From assembly GCF_002218025.2 (NCBI RefSeq), contig NZ_AP018680.1, forward strand, positions 2,170,001 through 2,234,000: a stretch of 64,000 nt of DNA, in the 5' to 3' direction. Shown here piece after piece: positions 29,085-39,261 of the stretch. Under the pieces are notes generated by a model that saw only the letters and a list, made by a program, of their open reading frames with translations, did no database searches and had not been told where the DNA came from. The position numbers and the translations under genes were made by a program. Source of the DNA: Vibrio casei (GTDB taxonomy: Bacteria > Pseudomonadota > Gammaproteobacteria > Enterobacterales > Vibrionaceae). Within the stretch, counting starts at the first letter, position 1. The number at the start of each line of letters is the position of its first letter.

Positions 29085-31079
29085 TTAATATTTTTCCTTT
29101 ATTTCATCTGGCGTTAAAAAAGAACCAGATTGACCAAGTAGATTGCGGTAATAAGTTTCAAACATCAAAATATTTTGCACATACCCACGAGTTTCATTAA
29201 ATGGAATCGCTTCAATGAATGAATACGCATCAATACTTTGATTGGTTCGTGCGCGCCATGTTTTCACCCGATGTGGGCCTGCATTATAAGCGGCGAAAGC
29301 AAAGATACGATTGTTATCAAAATCATCCATCAACCCTCCCAAGTATGAGCTACCAATTTCAATATTTTTTTGAATATCATACAACTCATCGGGATGATCA
29401 TACTCTAAATCATACACATCGGCCGTGTGTTTAGCTGTTGTCGGCATAATTTGCATAATACCTCGAGCTCCGACTGGAGAACGAGCCTCAATATCCAGCG
29501 CACTTTCTTGCCGCGCTAACGACAGTAAAGTAATTAAAGGAACATTATTTTTTTTCGAGTAAAAATTAAACCACCAGCGGTGGGCAATGGGAAAACGCAT
29601 ACTAGTATAGTCCCACATTTTTGCTTCAATGGTCGCGACAACTGCAAAATTATGCCAACGTTTCTTAGTGGCATAGTGTGCTAGCGCTTTCTTTTCACTT
29701 TCAGTGCTGTGCCAAAGCAACCAACGCCATTCACTTTTTGCCGCATTAATTTTATCGACGGCAATCATTTCTTGGATACGACCAAGTGCTTCTTTATCAT
29801 TTGAAATATCAGCTAGCGGTCCATTCAACACTTTACTTTGATAACGAATCGGTTCGCCTAACAAATTAGCCGCTGCCACGCTATAAAAATCACGTTGACC
29901 TAATATTTTGTTTAAACGTTGCTTAGCTTGTTTATCTTTACCTTGAGATAATTCAACACGGCCTTTCCAATACTGCCAACGCGTTGTATTTTTATCACTT
30001 TCTGGCAATTTTTCGATCCAATGATCAAGCGACGTCCAATCACCATTTTGAATGGCTAGCCTAGCTCGGCGTTCTAAACGAGACGTTTGACCATATTGAT
30101 TAAGCGTATTATCACGCCACTTAGCCAGATCACGACTATCGGTATTCATCAGCCAAGCACTCACCAAATTAGCAAGATCAGCTCGAGTTGACTTAGGAAT
30201 TTTTTGTAACCTCATCACCTCATCGAAATACTCTACAGCTTGTTGAGTATTCATTCTGATCAACCGGCTAAATGCCAGTTCCGTTAATGTTTGGCTAAAC
30301 GAGGTAACTTTGTTTTTTTGGCTGTACTCTAAAACGCCATTCGGTTTCAAGTACAAGTGTTGTAAATCTCGTGACTTTTCTTTCGCGGAATCACTTTTCA
30401 ATAAATTATCTAAATAACTGAATAACCGTGAATTTGACGATTGAAACGTCAAAAGCATGCGTTCTAAAACAACATCATCACCTCTTAAACCCGCACTTGC
30501 CCATTCAGAGAATAAATTATCACATGCTGAAGAAACACTACTGCCAGTTAACCAAAGTTGTTTTGCCCCCTTATACGCCAACGTTTTTTCACCCTCAGTC
30601 CATTTAGCGTAGTAGTAATAACATTGATAACTTTGCCCTTTAGGTTCTTGAGTTTGATATTGCGTTATTACCTTCCATTGCTTGCTTTTAGCCAAGGCAT
30701 TTAGATAATTGCCTGAAATACGACTAGAAAATGGAACTGTTTTGTATTTCTCTTCAAATTCATTCACTTCTTTTGGACTTCGATTTTCAATATCTGAAAT
30801 GAAAGCTCGGTAATCGACATAAGGGGTTAACGGATAAGAAGTGATTTGTGGACGAATCAGTTGATAGCCAGCAACGTCGTCATTATCTAATAAGTCTTGA
30901 GCTTGTTGATAGACTTGCCGCTGTTTTTCCAAAGGAGATAACACGATAAGATTGGCGTCATTATTTTTCTTATCAGCAACTTGTGTTGCAGCAACCGGCT
31001 GAGCAACAGTAATCCCACTTGCTAGCAAGTAAGTCGCGGAGGCGAGACAAGAAAAAATCGTCTTTTTTAAATGCGGCAT
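29085..31079 (-). CDS. slt: Soluble lytic murein transglycosylase Slt
   Basis: Periplasmic enzyme that cleaves peptidoglycan glycan strands with formation of 1,6-anhydromuramic acid. A signal peptide is visible (LASATYLLASGITVA). It is followed by a long alpha-helical superhelix domain and a C-terminal SLT catalytic domain, in which the catalytic glutamate lies in LARQESALDIEARSPVGARGIMQIMP and AFAAYNAGPHRVKTW follows. The length of 664 residues is close to E. coli Slt70. It is divergent from ettA. Confidence 0.96.
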   Translation of the reverse strand: MPHLKKTIFSCLASATYLLASGITVAQPVAATQVADKKNNDANLIVLSPLEKQRQVYQQAQDLLDNDDVAGYQLIRPQITSYPLTPYVDYRAFISDIENRSPKEVNEFEEKYKTVPFSSRISGNYLNALAKSKQWKVITQYQTQEPKGQSYQCYYYYAKWTEGEKTLAYKGAKQLWLTGSSVSSACDNLFSEWASAGLRGDDVVLERMLLTFQSSNSRLFSYLDNLLKSDSAKEKSRDLQHLYLKPNGVLEYSQKNKVTSFSQTLTELAFSRLIRMNTQQAVEYFDEVMRLQKIPKSTRADLANLVSAWLMNTDSRDLAKWRDNTLNQYGQTSRLERRARLAIQNGDWTSLDHWIEKLPESDKNTTRWQYWKGRVELSQGKDKQAKQRLNKILGQRDFYSVAAANLLGEPIRYQSKVLNGPLADISNDKEALGRIQEMIAVDKINAAKSEWRWLLWHSTESEKKALAHYATKKRWHNFAVVATIEAKMWDYTSMRFPIAHRWWFNFYSKKNNVPLITLLSLARQESALDIEARSPVGARGIMQIMPTTAKHTADVYDLEYDHPDELYDIQKNIEIGSSYLGGLMDDFDNNRIFAFAAYNAGPHRVKTWRARTNQSIDAYSFIEAIPFNETRGYVQNILMFETYYRNLLGQSGSFLTPDEIKEKY

Positions 31080-31239
31080 GGATATTGGCTTTCCCTAGAA
31101 ATGTCTCATAAAAACAATATGAAACCTATAAAATATGACTTTTTTATAATAACCTTGTTTCACTCATCTAGTGTGAATCTTCTGTTAGAAAGAGTAAACT
31201 ATCCTTTTCAAATATGCTAAAAATAGGATCTGAGCGGCT

Positions 31240-32907
31240 ATGGCTGAATACGTCTATACCATGTCTCGTGTGAGCAAAATCGTGCCACCGAAACGTCAAA
31301 TATTGAAAGATATCTCACTAAGTTTTTTCCCTGGTGCCAAAATCGGTGTTCTAGGTCTTAATGGTTCAGGTAAATCAACTCTTTTGCGCATTATGGCTGG
31401 CCTTGACACCGACATTGATGGTGAAGCGCGTCCTCAACCTGGATTAAACGTAGGTTACCTACCTCAAGAACCGGTGCTCGATGAATCCAAGACGGTTCGT
31501 GAAATTGTAGAAGAAGCAGTAGCAGATGTCGCGGATGCGCTGAAACGAATTGATGCTGTTTATGCGGCTTACGCTGAACCGGATGCTGATTTTGATGCCC
31601 TTGCCAAAGAGCAAGGAGAACTAGAAGCTTTGATTCAAGCAAAAGATGGCCATAACCTTGAAAATGCATTAGAGCGTGCTGCTGATGCACTACGCCTTCC
31701 TGAATGGGATGCAAAAATTGAATTCTTATCAGGTGGTGAGCGCCGCCGTGTTGCGATTTGCCGTCTACTACTTGAAAAGCCAGACATGTTGCTACTCGAT
31801 GAACCAACCAACCACTTGGATGCAGAATCTGTGGCTTGGCTTGAGCATTTCCTTGTAGATTATAGCGGTACTGTGGTGGCGATTACCCATGACCGTTACT
31901 TCCTCGATAACGCAGCCGGTTGGATTTTAGAGCTTGACCGTGGTGAAGGTATTCCATGGCAAGGTAACTACACCTCATGGTTAGAACAAAAAGATGAGCG
32001 TTTAGCGCAAGAAGCGTCAACCGAAAGCGCACGTAAGAAAACCATCGAGAAAGAGTTAGAGTGGGTTCGTCAAAATCCAAAAGGTCGCCAAGCAAAATCA
32101 AAAGCTCGTATGGCGCGCTTTGAAGAATTGAATAAAACCGATCACCAAAAACGGAATGAAACCAATGAACTGTTTATTCCGCCGGGTGAGCGTTTAGGTG
32201 ATAAGGTTCTTGAAGTGAAAAACCTAACCAAATCATTTGGTGATCGCGTTCTAATTGATAACCTATCTTTCAGCATGCCTAAAGGTGCCATCGTCGGTAT
32301 CGTGGGTGCCAACGGTGCCGGTAAATCAACGCTATTTAAAATGTTAAGTGGCACAGAGCAACCTGATTCAGGTACGGTTGAACTGGGTGATACCGTTAAA
32401 CTGGCTTCTGTTGATCAGTTCCGTGACAGCATGAATGATAGCAACACCGTGTTCAAAGAGATCTCAGAAGGCGCAGATATCATCAAGATCAACAACTTCG
32501 AAATTCCAGCGCGCGCTTACTGCTCACGCTTTAACTTCCGTGGCTCTGATCAACAAAAAATCATTGGTGAATTATCCGGTGGTGAGCGTAACCGTGTCCA
32601 CCTTGCCAAACTGCTTAAAGCCGGTGGTAACGTGTTACTACTCGATGAACCGACCAATGACTTGGATGTTGAAACGCTACGTGCTCTTGAAGAAGCGTTA
32701 CTTGAGTTCCCAGGTTGTGCCATGGTTATCTCGCATGACCGTTGGTTCCTAGACCGTATCGCAACACACATTCTTGATTACCGCGATGAAGGCCAAGTGA
32801 ACTTCTACGAAGGTAACTACACAGAGTACAGCGAGTGGTTGAAACAAACCTTAGGTGCAGCGGCGGCTGAACCTCACCGCATCAAGTATAAGCGTGTAAC
32901 TAAGTAG
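31240..32907 (+). CDS. ettA: Energy-dependent translational throttle protein EttA (ABC-F)
   Basis: Soluble ABC-F protein that binds the ribosomal E site and gates entry of initiated ribosomes into elongation according to ATP/ADP ratio. The 555 residues have two ABC modules (Walker A GLNGSGKST near 40 and GANGAGKST near 357; signatures LSGGERRRVAIC and LSGGERNRVHLAK) and the linker between them. The start MAEYVYTMSRVSKIVPPKR is the family start. It stands alone and ends at a terminator. Confidence 0.97.
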   Translation: MAEYVYTMSRVSKIVPPKRQILKDISLSFFPGAKIGVLGLNGSGKSTLLRIMAGLDTDIDGEARPQPGLNVGYLPQEPVLDESKTVREIVEEAVADVADALKRIDAVYAAYAEPDADFDALAKEQGELEALIQAKDGHNLENALERAADALRLPEWDAKIEFLSGGERRRVAICRLLLEKPDMLLLDEPTNHLDAESVAWLEHFLVDYSGTVVAITHDRYFLDNAAGWILELDRGEGIPWQGNYTSWLEQKDERLAQEASTESARKKTIEKELEWVRQNPKGRQAKSKARMARFEELNKTDHQKRNETNELFIPPGERLGDKVLEVKNLTKSFGDRVLIDNLSFSMPKGAIVGIVGANGAGKSTLFKMLSGTEQPDSGTVELGDTVKLASVDQFRDSMNDSNTVFKEISEGADIIKINNFEIPARAYCSRFNFRGSDQQKIIGELSGGERNRVHLAKLLKAGGNVLLLDEPTNDLDVETLRALEEALLEFPGCAMVISHDRWFLDRIATHILDYRDEGQVNFYEGNYTEYSEWLKQTLGAAAAEPHRIKYKRVTK

Positions 32908-32976
32908 TTATAGTCGATAGGTAAAAATCAGCTAGGTAGTCATATCGTAGCCTACCTAGGCGGATACCTAACAACG

Positions 32977-33015
32977 AAAGCCATTGCTCTATGTGAAGTG
33001 ATGGCTTTATTTTTT
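32977..33015 (+). terminator. ettA terminator
   Basis: AAAGCCAT (32977-32984) and ATGGCTTT (33001-33008) with a 16-base loop, then ATTTTTT. Confidence 0.75.
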
Positions 33016-33170
33016 CTGCTGATTTTTCTGTTTATATTTCCGAGTTGGTTTCCTAACCTCAAAATGAGAACAGCGCTGTAAATTTTATCGTCTAATTTAG
33101 TCCAACCTTTTCCCACCCTACAAATTACTGTAGACCATAAGCTAGCTAGATTTTTAACCTTGTGTATTTT

Positions 33171-34241
33171 ATGTCTGACTTCGATTCCACATTGCCGAAC
33201 ACCCTACACTCTCGAGTTACCGCAAAGCGCAAACAGAGTATTTGGCCTATGATGATCTTTAAGCACATAGTAGGTCAAAAACCATTTAAAATATTCTCGA
33301 TTGCTTCTATTCTCTTTTTATTTTCAATAACATGGGTAACTATCATCCAGTGGCAAAACAGCCGAGATGAACTCGATAGTCTCAATCAAGAATTACAACA
33401 TTATAAAGAGCAGTACCAGCAACAACTTACCACCAATCGAAATCTGCAAGACTCTTTGCAGGAGCAAGATCATGATAAAATCGATAACCTAGGCGATGAT
33501 TCAATAGCGCCCCCAACAATAAACTTCGAACAAGCTCTCGCCACAATAGACAACTCAGAGCAAATCACCTTCCCTCTTCCTCCAGCCATTGAAGCTAGTT
33601 TGTTTCGCATGATCCCCAATGATATTCCTGTCGACTACCGACGAATCTCCTCACCTTACGGGGACCGATTACATCCGATTAGCGGGCAATGGAAGCGCCA
33701 TTTAGGCATGGATCTCACCTGCCCGTTAGGCACTCCGGTTTTTGCCACTGCAGATGGTGTCGTTGAAATAACTCGTCCAAGCAATCAAGGTTATGGCAAT
33801 CTGATCAAACTTCGCCATGCCTTTGGCTTTATTACTTTATATGCTCACCTCAACCAATTTTCGGTAAAAACCGGACAATTTGTTGAAAAAGGCGATAGAA
33901 TTGGCTTTTGTGGTAGCAGTGGTAACTCAACAGGTTCACATTTGCATTACGAAGTTCGTTTTATTGGCAAAACGTTAGATCCACAAGATTTTATACAATG
34001 GCAGCCCGACAACCTCGAGCAGCTATTTAACAAGCAATCATACGTGCCTTGGGCAAGCCTCGTTAAGCAGCTTAATCGCACAGTTAACTTGCAACTATTC
34101 TTGGCAATGAGTAGTAAACAACCAATCAATGATATTGCAAACCAACCAAGCAAACTCACCAGACAAGATAAAATAAAGAGAAAAAAAGGATTACAAGATT
34201 TTGGCTTGAATGAAGACGGTTGGACAACCGTCAACGAGTAA
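33171..34241 (+). CDS. M23-family murein metallopeptidase, membrane-anchored
   Basis: Probable zinc endopeptidase acting on cell-wall peptide cross-links, or an activator of amidases. A single membrane segment (about residues 45-62, IASILFLFSITWVTII) is followed by a coiled-coil stretch (about 65-105) and a LytM domain. All metal and catalytic positions are present: the H and D of RHLGMDLTC, and HLHYEVRF near the end. A lysine-rich tail of about 60 residues follows. I chose the ATG at 33171; an in-frame GTG lies 9 bp upstream. No strong ribosome-binding site is visible. Confidence 0.88.
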   Translation: MSDFDSTLPNTLHSRVTAKRKQSIWPMMIFKHIVGQKPFKIFSIASILFLFSITWVTIIQWQNSRDELDSLNQELQHYKEQYQQQLTTNRNLQDSLQEQDHDKIDNLGDDSIAPPTINFEQALATIDNSEQITFPLPPAIEASLFRMIPNDIPVDYRRISSPYGDRLHPISGQWKRHLGMDLTCPLGTPVFATADGVVEITRPSNQGYGNLIKLRHAFGFITLYAHLNQFSVKTGQFVEKGDRIGFCGSSGNSTGSHLHYEVRFIGKTLDPQDFIQWQPDNLEQLFNKQSYVPWASLVKQLNRTVNLQLFLAMSSKQPINDIANQPSKLTRQDKIKRKKGLQDFGLNEDGWTTVNE

Positions 34242-34248
34242 TAGCCAT

Positions 34249-34277
34249 AAAAAAGCCTCCTTAATTTCAAAGGAGGC
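34249..34277 (-). terminator. aroF-tyrA operon terminator
   Basis: Minus-strand GCCTCCTT and AAGGAGGC enclose a 7-base loop, followed by a run of six T. It lies 30 bp after the tyrA stop. Confidence 0.88.
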
Positions 34278-34307
34278 GAAGATATTATCAATGTTTGTTA
34301 ATGCAGG

Positions 34308-35438
34308 TTACTTACTACGATGCATGGCATCATTGGCTTGTTTTAATAGGTTTTGGCTTTCACGCATGAACTGCTGTGAGTAATCACCGTACCATTCGGA
34401 AACTGTATTAAATTGAGTCACAAAAGCTTTCTTGTCTTTATTGTCCAAGATTTTAATAGCTTCGCCAAAGCGTTGGTGGAAGCGTTTGATCATGTCGATA
34501 TTACGTTGTGACGACATGATAATATCACCGTACAAATCGGGATCTTGAGCAAACAAACGTCCAACCATCGCCAGTTCTAAACGATAAATCGGTGAACTTA
34601 ATTGTACTAAGGTATCCAAATTTGGGTTTTCTTTAGACAAGTGAGAACCGTAAGCAAATGAAGTAAAGTGACGCAGCGCTTGAATCAACGTCATGCCGTT
34701 ATCATGCTCTTCAGCATCAATCGCACAAATGCTCGCGCCCCAAATTTCAAATTGCTTTAATAACCATTGATACGTTTCCGGCGCTCGGCCATCGCTACAA
34801 ATGATCACCTGCTTAGCCATGCTTGGAATATCGGGGCCAAACATCGGGTGTAAACCAATCACCGGTCCAGCATGCGCTTCTAGCATCGCAGTTAAAGGCT
34901 CAGCTTTGATTGAGGTTAAATCACATAAAATGCAATCATCGGGTAATATTGGTAATTTCTTAATCACTGAGTCGGTTAAGTGAATAGGTACGCTGACCAC
35001 CACCATTCCGGCATCTTTTACGATATCTTCTGCGTTATCCCAATCTTGACTACCCAAAATTTTCACTTGGTATCCAGAAAGCTCAAACATACGCTTAAAT
35101 AAGCCACCAAGCTGACCATTACCACCCACAATAACAATAGAGCGCAACTCTGGGTTTAAGCACTTAAAGCCGGAATCTTTTTCACTGGCATAAGATTCAC
35201 GCATAGTACGACGCAAAATGTCTTCAATAAGTTGTGGTGGCACGCCGCGCTTTTCAGCTTCTTCACGACGAGAAGCCAACATCGCTGCTTCACGATCTGG
35301 TGCGTAAATTGGCAAGCCATGTTTACTTTTTACTTCGCCGACCTTTTCTACCAAAGACAAGCGTTGAGCCAGAAGCTCAACGATTTGTTTGTCCACGGCG
35401 TCGATTTGATCTCTTAATTCATTTAATTCAACAGCCAT
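34308..35438 (-). CDS. tyrA: Bifunctional chorismate mutase / prephenate dehydrogenase TyrA
   Basis: Makes 4-hydroxyphenylpyruvate for tyrosine. An AroQ mutase domain (1-90; [38 protein letters not shown]) precedes the NAD-dependent dehydrogenase domain with a Rossmann motif ([18 protein letters not shown], about 102-120), then [10 protein letters not shown] and GLHPMFGPD. The length of 376 residues matches E. coli TyrA (373). It follows aroF by 50 bp in the same direction, the conserved tyr operon. Confidence 0.97.
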   Translation of the reverse strand: MAVELNELRDQIDAVDKQIVELLAQRLSLVEKVGEVKSKHGLPIYAPDREAAMLASRREEAEKRGVPPQLIEDILRRTMRESYASEKDSGFKCLNPELRSIVIVGGNGQLGGLFKRMFELSGYQVKILGSQDWDNAEDIVKDAGMVVVSVPIHLTDSVIKKLPILPDDCILCDLTSIKAEPLTAMLEAHAGPVIGLHPMFGPDIPSMAKQVIICSDGRAPETYQWLLKQFEIWGASICAIDAEEHDNGMTLIQALRHFTSFAYGSHLSKENPNLDTLVQLSSPIYRLELAMVGRLFAQDPDLYGDIIMSSQRNIDMIKRFHQRFGEAIKILDNKDKKAFVTQFNTVSEWYGDYSQQFMRESQNLLKQANDAMHRSK

Positions 35439-35488
35439 TTATTTTTCCTAACTTCACTAGCACTTAATTCCTTTTTGATCCCCTTACT

Positions 35489-36562
35489 CTACCCTTTTAA
35501 GCGGTTTTGTAAAAACGGAACTAATTCTTTATGTGCATGACGTAACAAGGTTTCTGTGGTATCCCAGTTAATACAAGCATCGGTAATCGATACCCCGTAT
35601 TGCATTTTAGACAGTGGAATATCCGAACCTTGATTACCTTCATTGATATGGCTTTCAATCATTAGGCCAATAATCGACTTATTACCTTCGCGAATTTGGT
35701 GAATCACATCTTCTGCGACTAATGGCTGACGACGGTAATCTTTACGCGAGTTAGCATGGCTACAATCGACCATTAAAGCCGCATCTAGATTATGCTTCGC
35801 CATCTCTTGTTCGCACTCATTTACCGAGACAGAGTCGTAATTGGTTTGTTTACCACCACGTAAAATCACATGACCATTACCGTTGCCTTGAGTCGTCAAT
35901 AATGCCACTTGTCCATCGCTATCAATCCCCATAAAACGGTGGCTAGAAGATGCTGCTTGCATGGCATTAATAGCCGTCGATAAGCTGCCATCGGTGCCAT
36001 TCTTGAATCCAACAGGAACCGACAAACCACTAGCCATTTCACGGTGTGTTTGAGATTCTGTCGTACGAGCACCAATCGCCGCCCAACTAAATGTATCACC
36101 TAAATATTGTGGGCTAATTGGATCGAGCGCTTCTGTGGCTAATGGAATTTCCATTTCAGCTAAATCAACCAAAAGTTGACGAGCAATATGCAACCCATGC
36201 TCTATATCAAACGAATTATCCAAATGTGGATCGTTAATCAGCCCCTTCCACCCCACTGTCGTACGTGGTTTTTCAAAGTAAACTCGCATAACAAGGTAGA
36301 TTTGATCGTCGAGTTGGGCCGATAATGCTTTAAGGCGTTTCGCGTATTCTTTAGCTGCATCAAGATCATGAATAGAACACGGACCACAAACGATCAACAA
36401 GCGGTGATCTTTCTTATGTATAATATTAGAAATCGTTTGACGAGACTCTTGGATGAAATGACGTGCATGGTCACTTAATGGGATCTTCTTTTTTAACTCA
36501 TTCGGAGTAATAATAACTTGTTCATCGCTGATGTTGATATTGCTTAATTCACTCTTGTGCAT
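35489..36562 (-). CDS. aroF: DAHP synthase AroF, probably tyrosine-sensitive
   Basis: First enzyme of the shikimate pathway, condensing phosphoenolpyruvate and erythrose 4-phosphate. The 357 residues carry the class I signatures LLIVCGPCSIHDLDAAKEYA, VMRVYFEKPRTTVGWKGLINDP, GARTTESQTHREMASGLS, ILRGGK and MVDCSHANS. I assign AroF from its operon position with tyrA; sequence alone does not fully separate the AroF, AroG and AroH isozymes. A TyrR-like box lies upstream. Confidence 0.9.
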   Translation of the reverse strand: MHKSELSNINISDEQVIITPNELKKKIPLSDHARHFIQESRQTISNIIHKKDHRLLIVCGPCSIHDLDAAKEYAKRLKALSAQLDDQIYLVMRVYFEKPRTTVGWKGLINDPHLDNSFDIEHGLHIARQLLVDLAEMEIPLATEALDPISPQYLGDTFSWAAIGARTTESQTHREMASGLSVPVGFKNGTDGSLSTAINAMQAASSSHRFMGIDSDGQVALLTTQGNGNGHVILRGGKQTNYDSVSVNECEQEMAKHNLDAALMVDCSHANSRKDYRRQPLVAEDVIHQIREGNKSIIGLMIESHINEGNQGSDIPLSKMQYGVSITDACINWDTTETLLRHAHKELVPFLQNRLKG

Positions 36563-36699
36563 GATAAATACCTGTAAACTTTTTAATACAATTATAATCT
36601 GAGTTCACTCTCAGCGCTTCATGAATCAAAAATAACAGTATTTACAATCTTTACAAGCTTGTTAACAACACAATGTTTAAGTAATTAAAATTTTACACG

Positions 36700-36717
36700 T
36701 GTAAAATTATTATTACA
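36700..36717. promoter_or_regulatory. TyrR-like box in the aroF-btsS intergenic region
   Basis: TGTAAA-N6-ATTACA agrees with the TyrR consensus TGTAAA-N6-TTTACA except one base. It overlaps a palindrome TTTTACACGTGTAAAA at 36691-36706. Further TGTAAA half-sites occur on the minus strand near 36640-36656. aroF-tyrA repression by TyrR is established in E. coli. This box is about 140 bp from aroF and closer to btsS, so its target is uncertain. Confidence 0.5.
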
Positions 36718-36750
36718 CAAGGCTAATAACCCTGACTTTAAAATGGTGCT

Positions 36751-38430
36751 ATGGACTTAATTCTCTCGTTACTACAGCAAATGTGTGTGTATTTAGTGCT
36801 CGCTTACATGTTAAGTAAAACACCAATATTTCTTCCCTTGCTGAACATTTCTTCTCGTTTGTCGCATAAGTTCAGTTGCTATGTCATGTTCTCATTATTT
36901 TGCATTATGGGCACCTACTTTGGTTTGAGCTTTAATGATGCCATCGCAAATACTCGTGCAATAGGAGCGGTGATGGGTGGGTTATTTGGTGGTCCTATTG
37001 TCGGTTTTGCGGTCGGTTTAACTGGAGGTATGCACCGTTATAGCTTAGGAGGCTTCACTGACGTTGCCTGTGCGATATCAACAACAGCAGAGGGACTGAT
37101 TGGAGGCTTATTGCATCTTTATTTGGTCAAAAAAGATAAATCAGACCTTTTATTTAATCCTATCATCGTACTTATTGTTACCTTTATTGCAGAAGCAAGC
37201 CAAATGCTGATCATCATTTCGGTTGCCAAGCCATTTGATCAAGCACTGACATTGGTATCTTCCATTGCAGCACCTATGATCATTGCCAATTGCGTTGGCG
37301 CAGCGTTATTCGTCAGTATTCTTCAAGACAGAAAAACCATCTATGAGAAATATTCCGCCACCTTTTCTCGCCGTGCACTAACCATTGCTGAGCGCAGCGT
37401 TGGAATATGGAATTCTGGATTTAATTCAGAGAACGCCGATAAAATCGTTCGTATTATTTACGAAGAAACTAATGTCGGAGCCGTTGCAATCACGGATAAA
37501 GAAAAAATATTAGCCTTTATTGGTATCGGGGATAGCCACCATAAACCCAATACCCCGATTTCTTCCGAGTGTACAATACAAGCGATGGAAGAAAACCGAG
37601 TTATGTATTTAGATGGTAGAGACTCTCCTTATCAATGTTCCATTTCTAGCAACTGTAAACTCGGTTCGGTTTTAGTCATACCGCTTAGAACAGGAAAAGA
37701 CGTCGTCGGGACAATCAAGTTATACGAACCTAAACGAAAGTTACTTTCCAATATAAATCGCTCAATGGGCGAAGGAATTGCTCAGTTACTGTCGAGCCAA
37801 ATACTCTATGGTGATTTTCAACAACAACAAACGCTACTGACTCAGGCTGAAATTAAACTGCTGCACGCTCAAGTCAATCCACACTTTTTATTTAATGCTT
37901 TAAACACCATCAGCGCCGTGATCCGTCGTGATCCAAATAAAGCACGAGAGCTCATTCAACATCTTTCGCACTTTTTCAGAAGTAACTTAAAGCAAAATAT
38001 TGAAACCGTCAGTTTTAAAGATGAACTTGCTCACGTTAATGCCTACCTCACAATAGAGAAAGCCCGTTTTACCGACAGATTGGAAGTCGATATCAATATT
38101 ACAGAGGATCTAATTGATAAACTACTGCCCAGCTTTACGCTTCAGCCTTTGGTCGAGAATGCGATTAAACATGGAATAGGTAACTTATTAGAAGGCGGTA
38201 AAGTCCGTATTTACAGCCAGAAAAATTCATTGGGTTATCGAATCACGGTAGAAGATAATGCTGGCAGTTTTCTTCCACCCAAGCCCGATCATCAAGGATT
38301 AGGCATGGATATCGTCAATAAAAGACTAACGAATTACTTTGGGAACATGGCAGAGCTGCAAACTCATTGTCAAAAAGGAAAGTTTACTCGAATGAGTTTT
38401 CTGATCCCAAATGCTAAAATTGGTAACTAA
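36751..38430 (+). CDS. btsS: Pyruvate-sensing histidine kinase BtsS (LytS family)
   Basis: Inner-membrane sensor kinase of the LytS/YehU type; in E. coli BtsS detects extracellular pyruvate. The 559 residues align throughout with BtsS: a 5TM-5TMR_LYT membrane region (1-200; MCVYLVLAYMLSKTPIFLPLL, NTRAIGAVMGGLFGGP), a GAF-like domain (220-350), the His_kinase motif HAQVNPHFLFNALNTISAVIRRD, and the ATPase domain with PLVENAIKHG. btsR follows 43 bp later. Three motif repeats matching the BtsR site lie upstream of the CstA/BtsT gene 6 kb away. Confidence 0.94.
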   Translation: MDLILSLLQQMCVYLVLAYMLSKTPIFLPLLNISSRLSHKFSCYVMFSLFCIMGTYFGLSFNDAIANTRAIGAVMGGLFGGPIVGFAVGLTGGMHRYSLGGFTDVACAISTTAEGLIGGLLHLYLVKKDKSDLLFNPIIVLIVTFIAEASQMLIIISVAKPFDQALTLVSSIAAPMIIANCVGAALFVSILQDRKTIYEKYSATFSRRALTIAERSVGIWNSGFNSENADKIVRIIYEETNVGAVAITDKEKILAFIGIGDSHHKPNTPISSECTIQAMEENRVMYLDGRDSPYQCSISSNCKLGSVLVIPLRTGKDVVGTIKLYEPKRKLLSNINRSMGEGIAQLLSSQILYGDFQQQQTLLTQAEIKLLHAQVNPHFLFNALNTISAVIRRDPNKARELIQHLSHFFRSNLKQNIETVSFKDELAHVNAYLTIEKARFTDRLEVDINITEDLIDKLLPSFTLQPLVENAIKHGIGNLLEGGKVRIYSQKNSLGYRITVEDNAGSFLPPKPDHQGLGMDIVNKRLTNYFGNMAELQTHCQKGKFTRMSFLIPNAKIGN

Positions 38431-38473
38431 AATCCTTCCACGATCCAAATGAAAGAAATAAATAAGGGATGTC

Positions 38474-39208
38474 ATGTTAACGGCAATTGTGATTGATGAT
38501 GAGCTTTTTGCTCGTGAAGAATTAACCGAACTGCTTCAAGAAACCAATATGGTGGAAGTGATTGCCCAAGCCAGTAATGCAGTTGAAGGGCTCAAGCAAA
38601 TCAACACCCTTAAACCAGAGGCCGTATTTGTTGATATTCATATGCCTCAAATCAGTGGCATTGAGCTACTGGGGATGCTTGATCCGGATACAATGCCACA
38701 CATCATTTTTGTAACCGCTTACGATCAATACGCCATTCAAGCGTTTGAAGATAATGCTTTTGATTACTTATTAAAGCCAGTTGATCCTAAACGTTTATAT
38801 AAAAGTATTCAGCGTTTGGTCAAAGCAAAACAAAATCAAGAAGCGGTGTACACTCAAACTCAAATAGAAGCCTTAACACCAAAACAGCTGCAACAAGTTC
38901 CATGCATGGGGCATAACCGGATCATGATAATTCCATTGAATGATATCGAATCCGCCTTCAGTGATCTTTCTGGTGTACACATTCAAACTGCCCATCAAAC
39001 TACCACTAGCCAATTGACTCTAAAAACGTTAGAAGAGAAAACGGAACTGCTACGTTGCCATCGACAATATTTGATTAATACCAAAGCAATAAAAGAAATA
39101 AAATTACTTGAAAATGGTCTAGCGGAAGTCGTCACACACAGTGGTAACTTAGTGCCCGTAAGTCGACGTTATTTAAAACCATTGAAAGAAGTATTGGGTA
39201 TTATCTAG
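38474..39208 (+). CDS. btsR: LytTR response regulator BtsR
   Basis: Partner of BtsS that activates a pyruvate/peptide transporter gene. The receiver domain (1-120) has D9-D10 and the phosphoacceptor in AVFVDIHMP, and DYLLKPVDP. A LytTR DNA-binding domain (about 140-244) contains LLRCHRQYLINTKAIKEIKLLENGLAEV and PVSRRYLKPLKE. The start is at 38474 after AGGG with GAT spacing. The length is 244 against 239 in E. coli BtsR. No obvious terminator pair follows. Confidence 0.94.
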   Translation: MLTAIVIDDELFAREELTELLQETNMVEVIAQASNAVEGLKQINTLKPEAVFVDIHMPQISGIELLGMLDPDTMPHIIFVTAYDQYAIQAFEDNAFDYLLKPVDPKRLYKSIQRLVKAKQNQEAVYTQTQIEALTPKQLQQVPCMGHNRIMIIPLNDIESAFSDLSGVHIQTAHQTTTSQLTLKTLEEKTELLRCHRQYLINTKAIKEIKLLENGLAEVVTHSGNLVPVSRRYLKPLKEVLGII

Positions 39209-39261
39209 CTCCCAATAATAAAAAAGCCACCAAGGCAGCTTTTCCAAACAAGGCAGGCATA

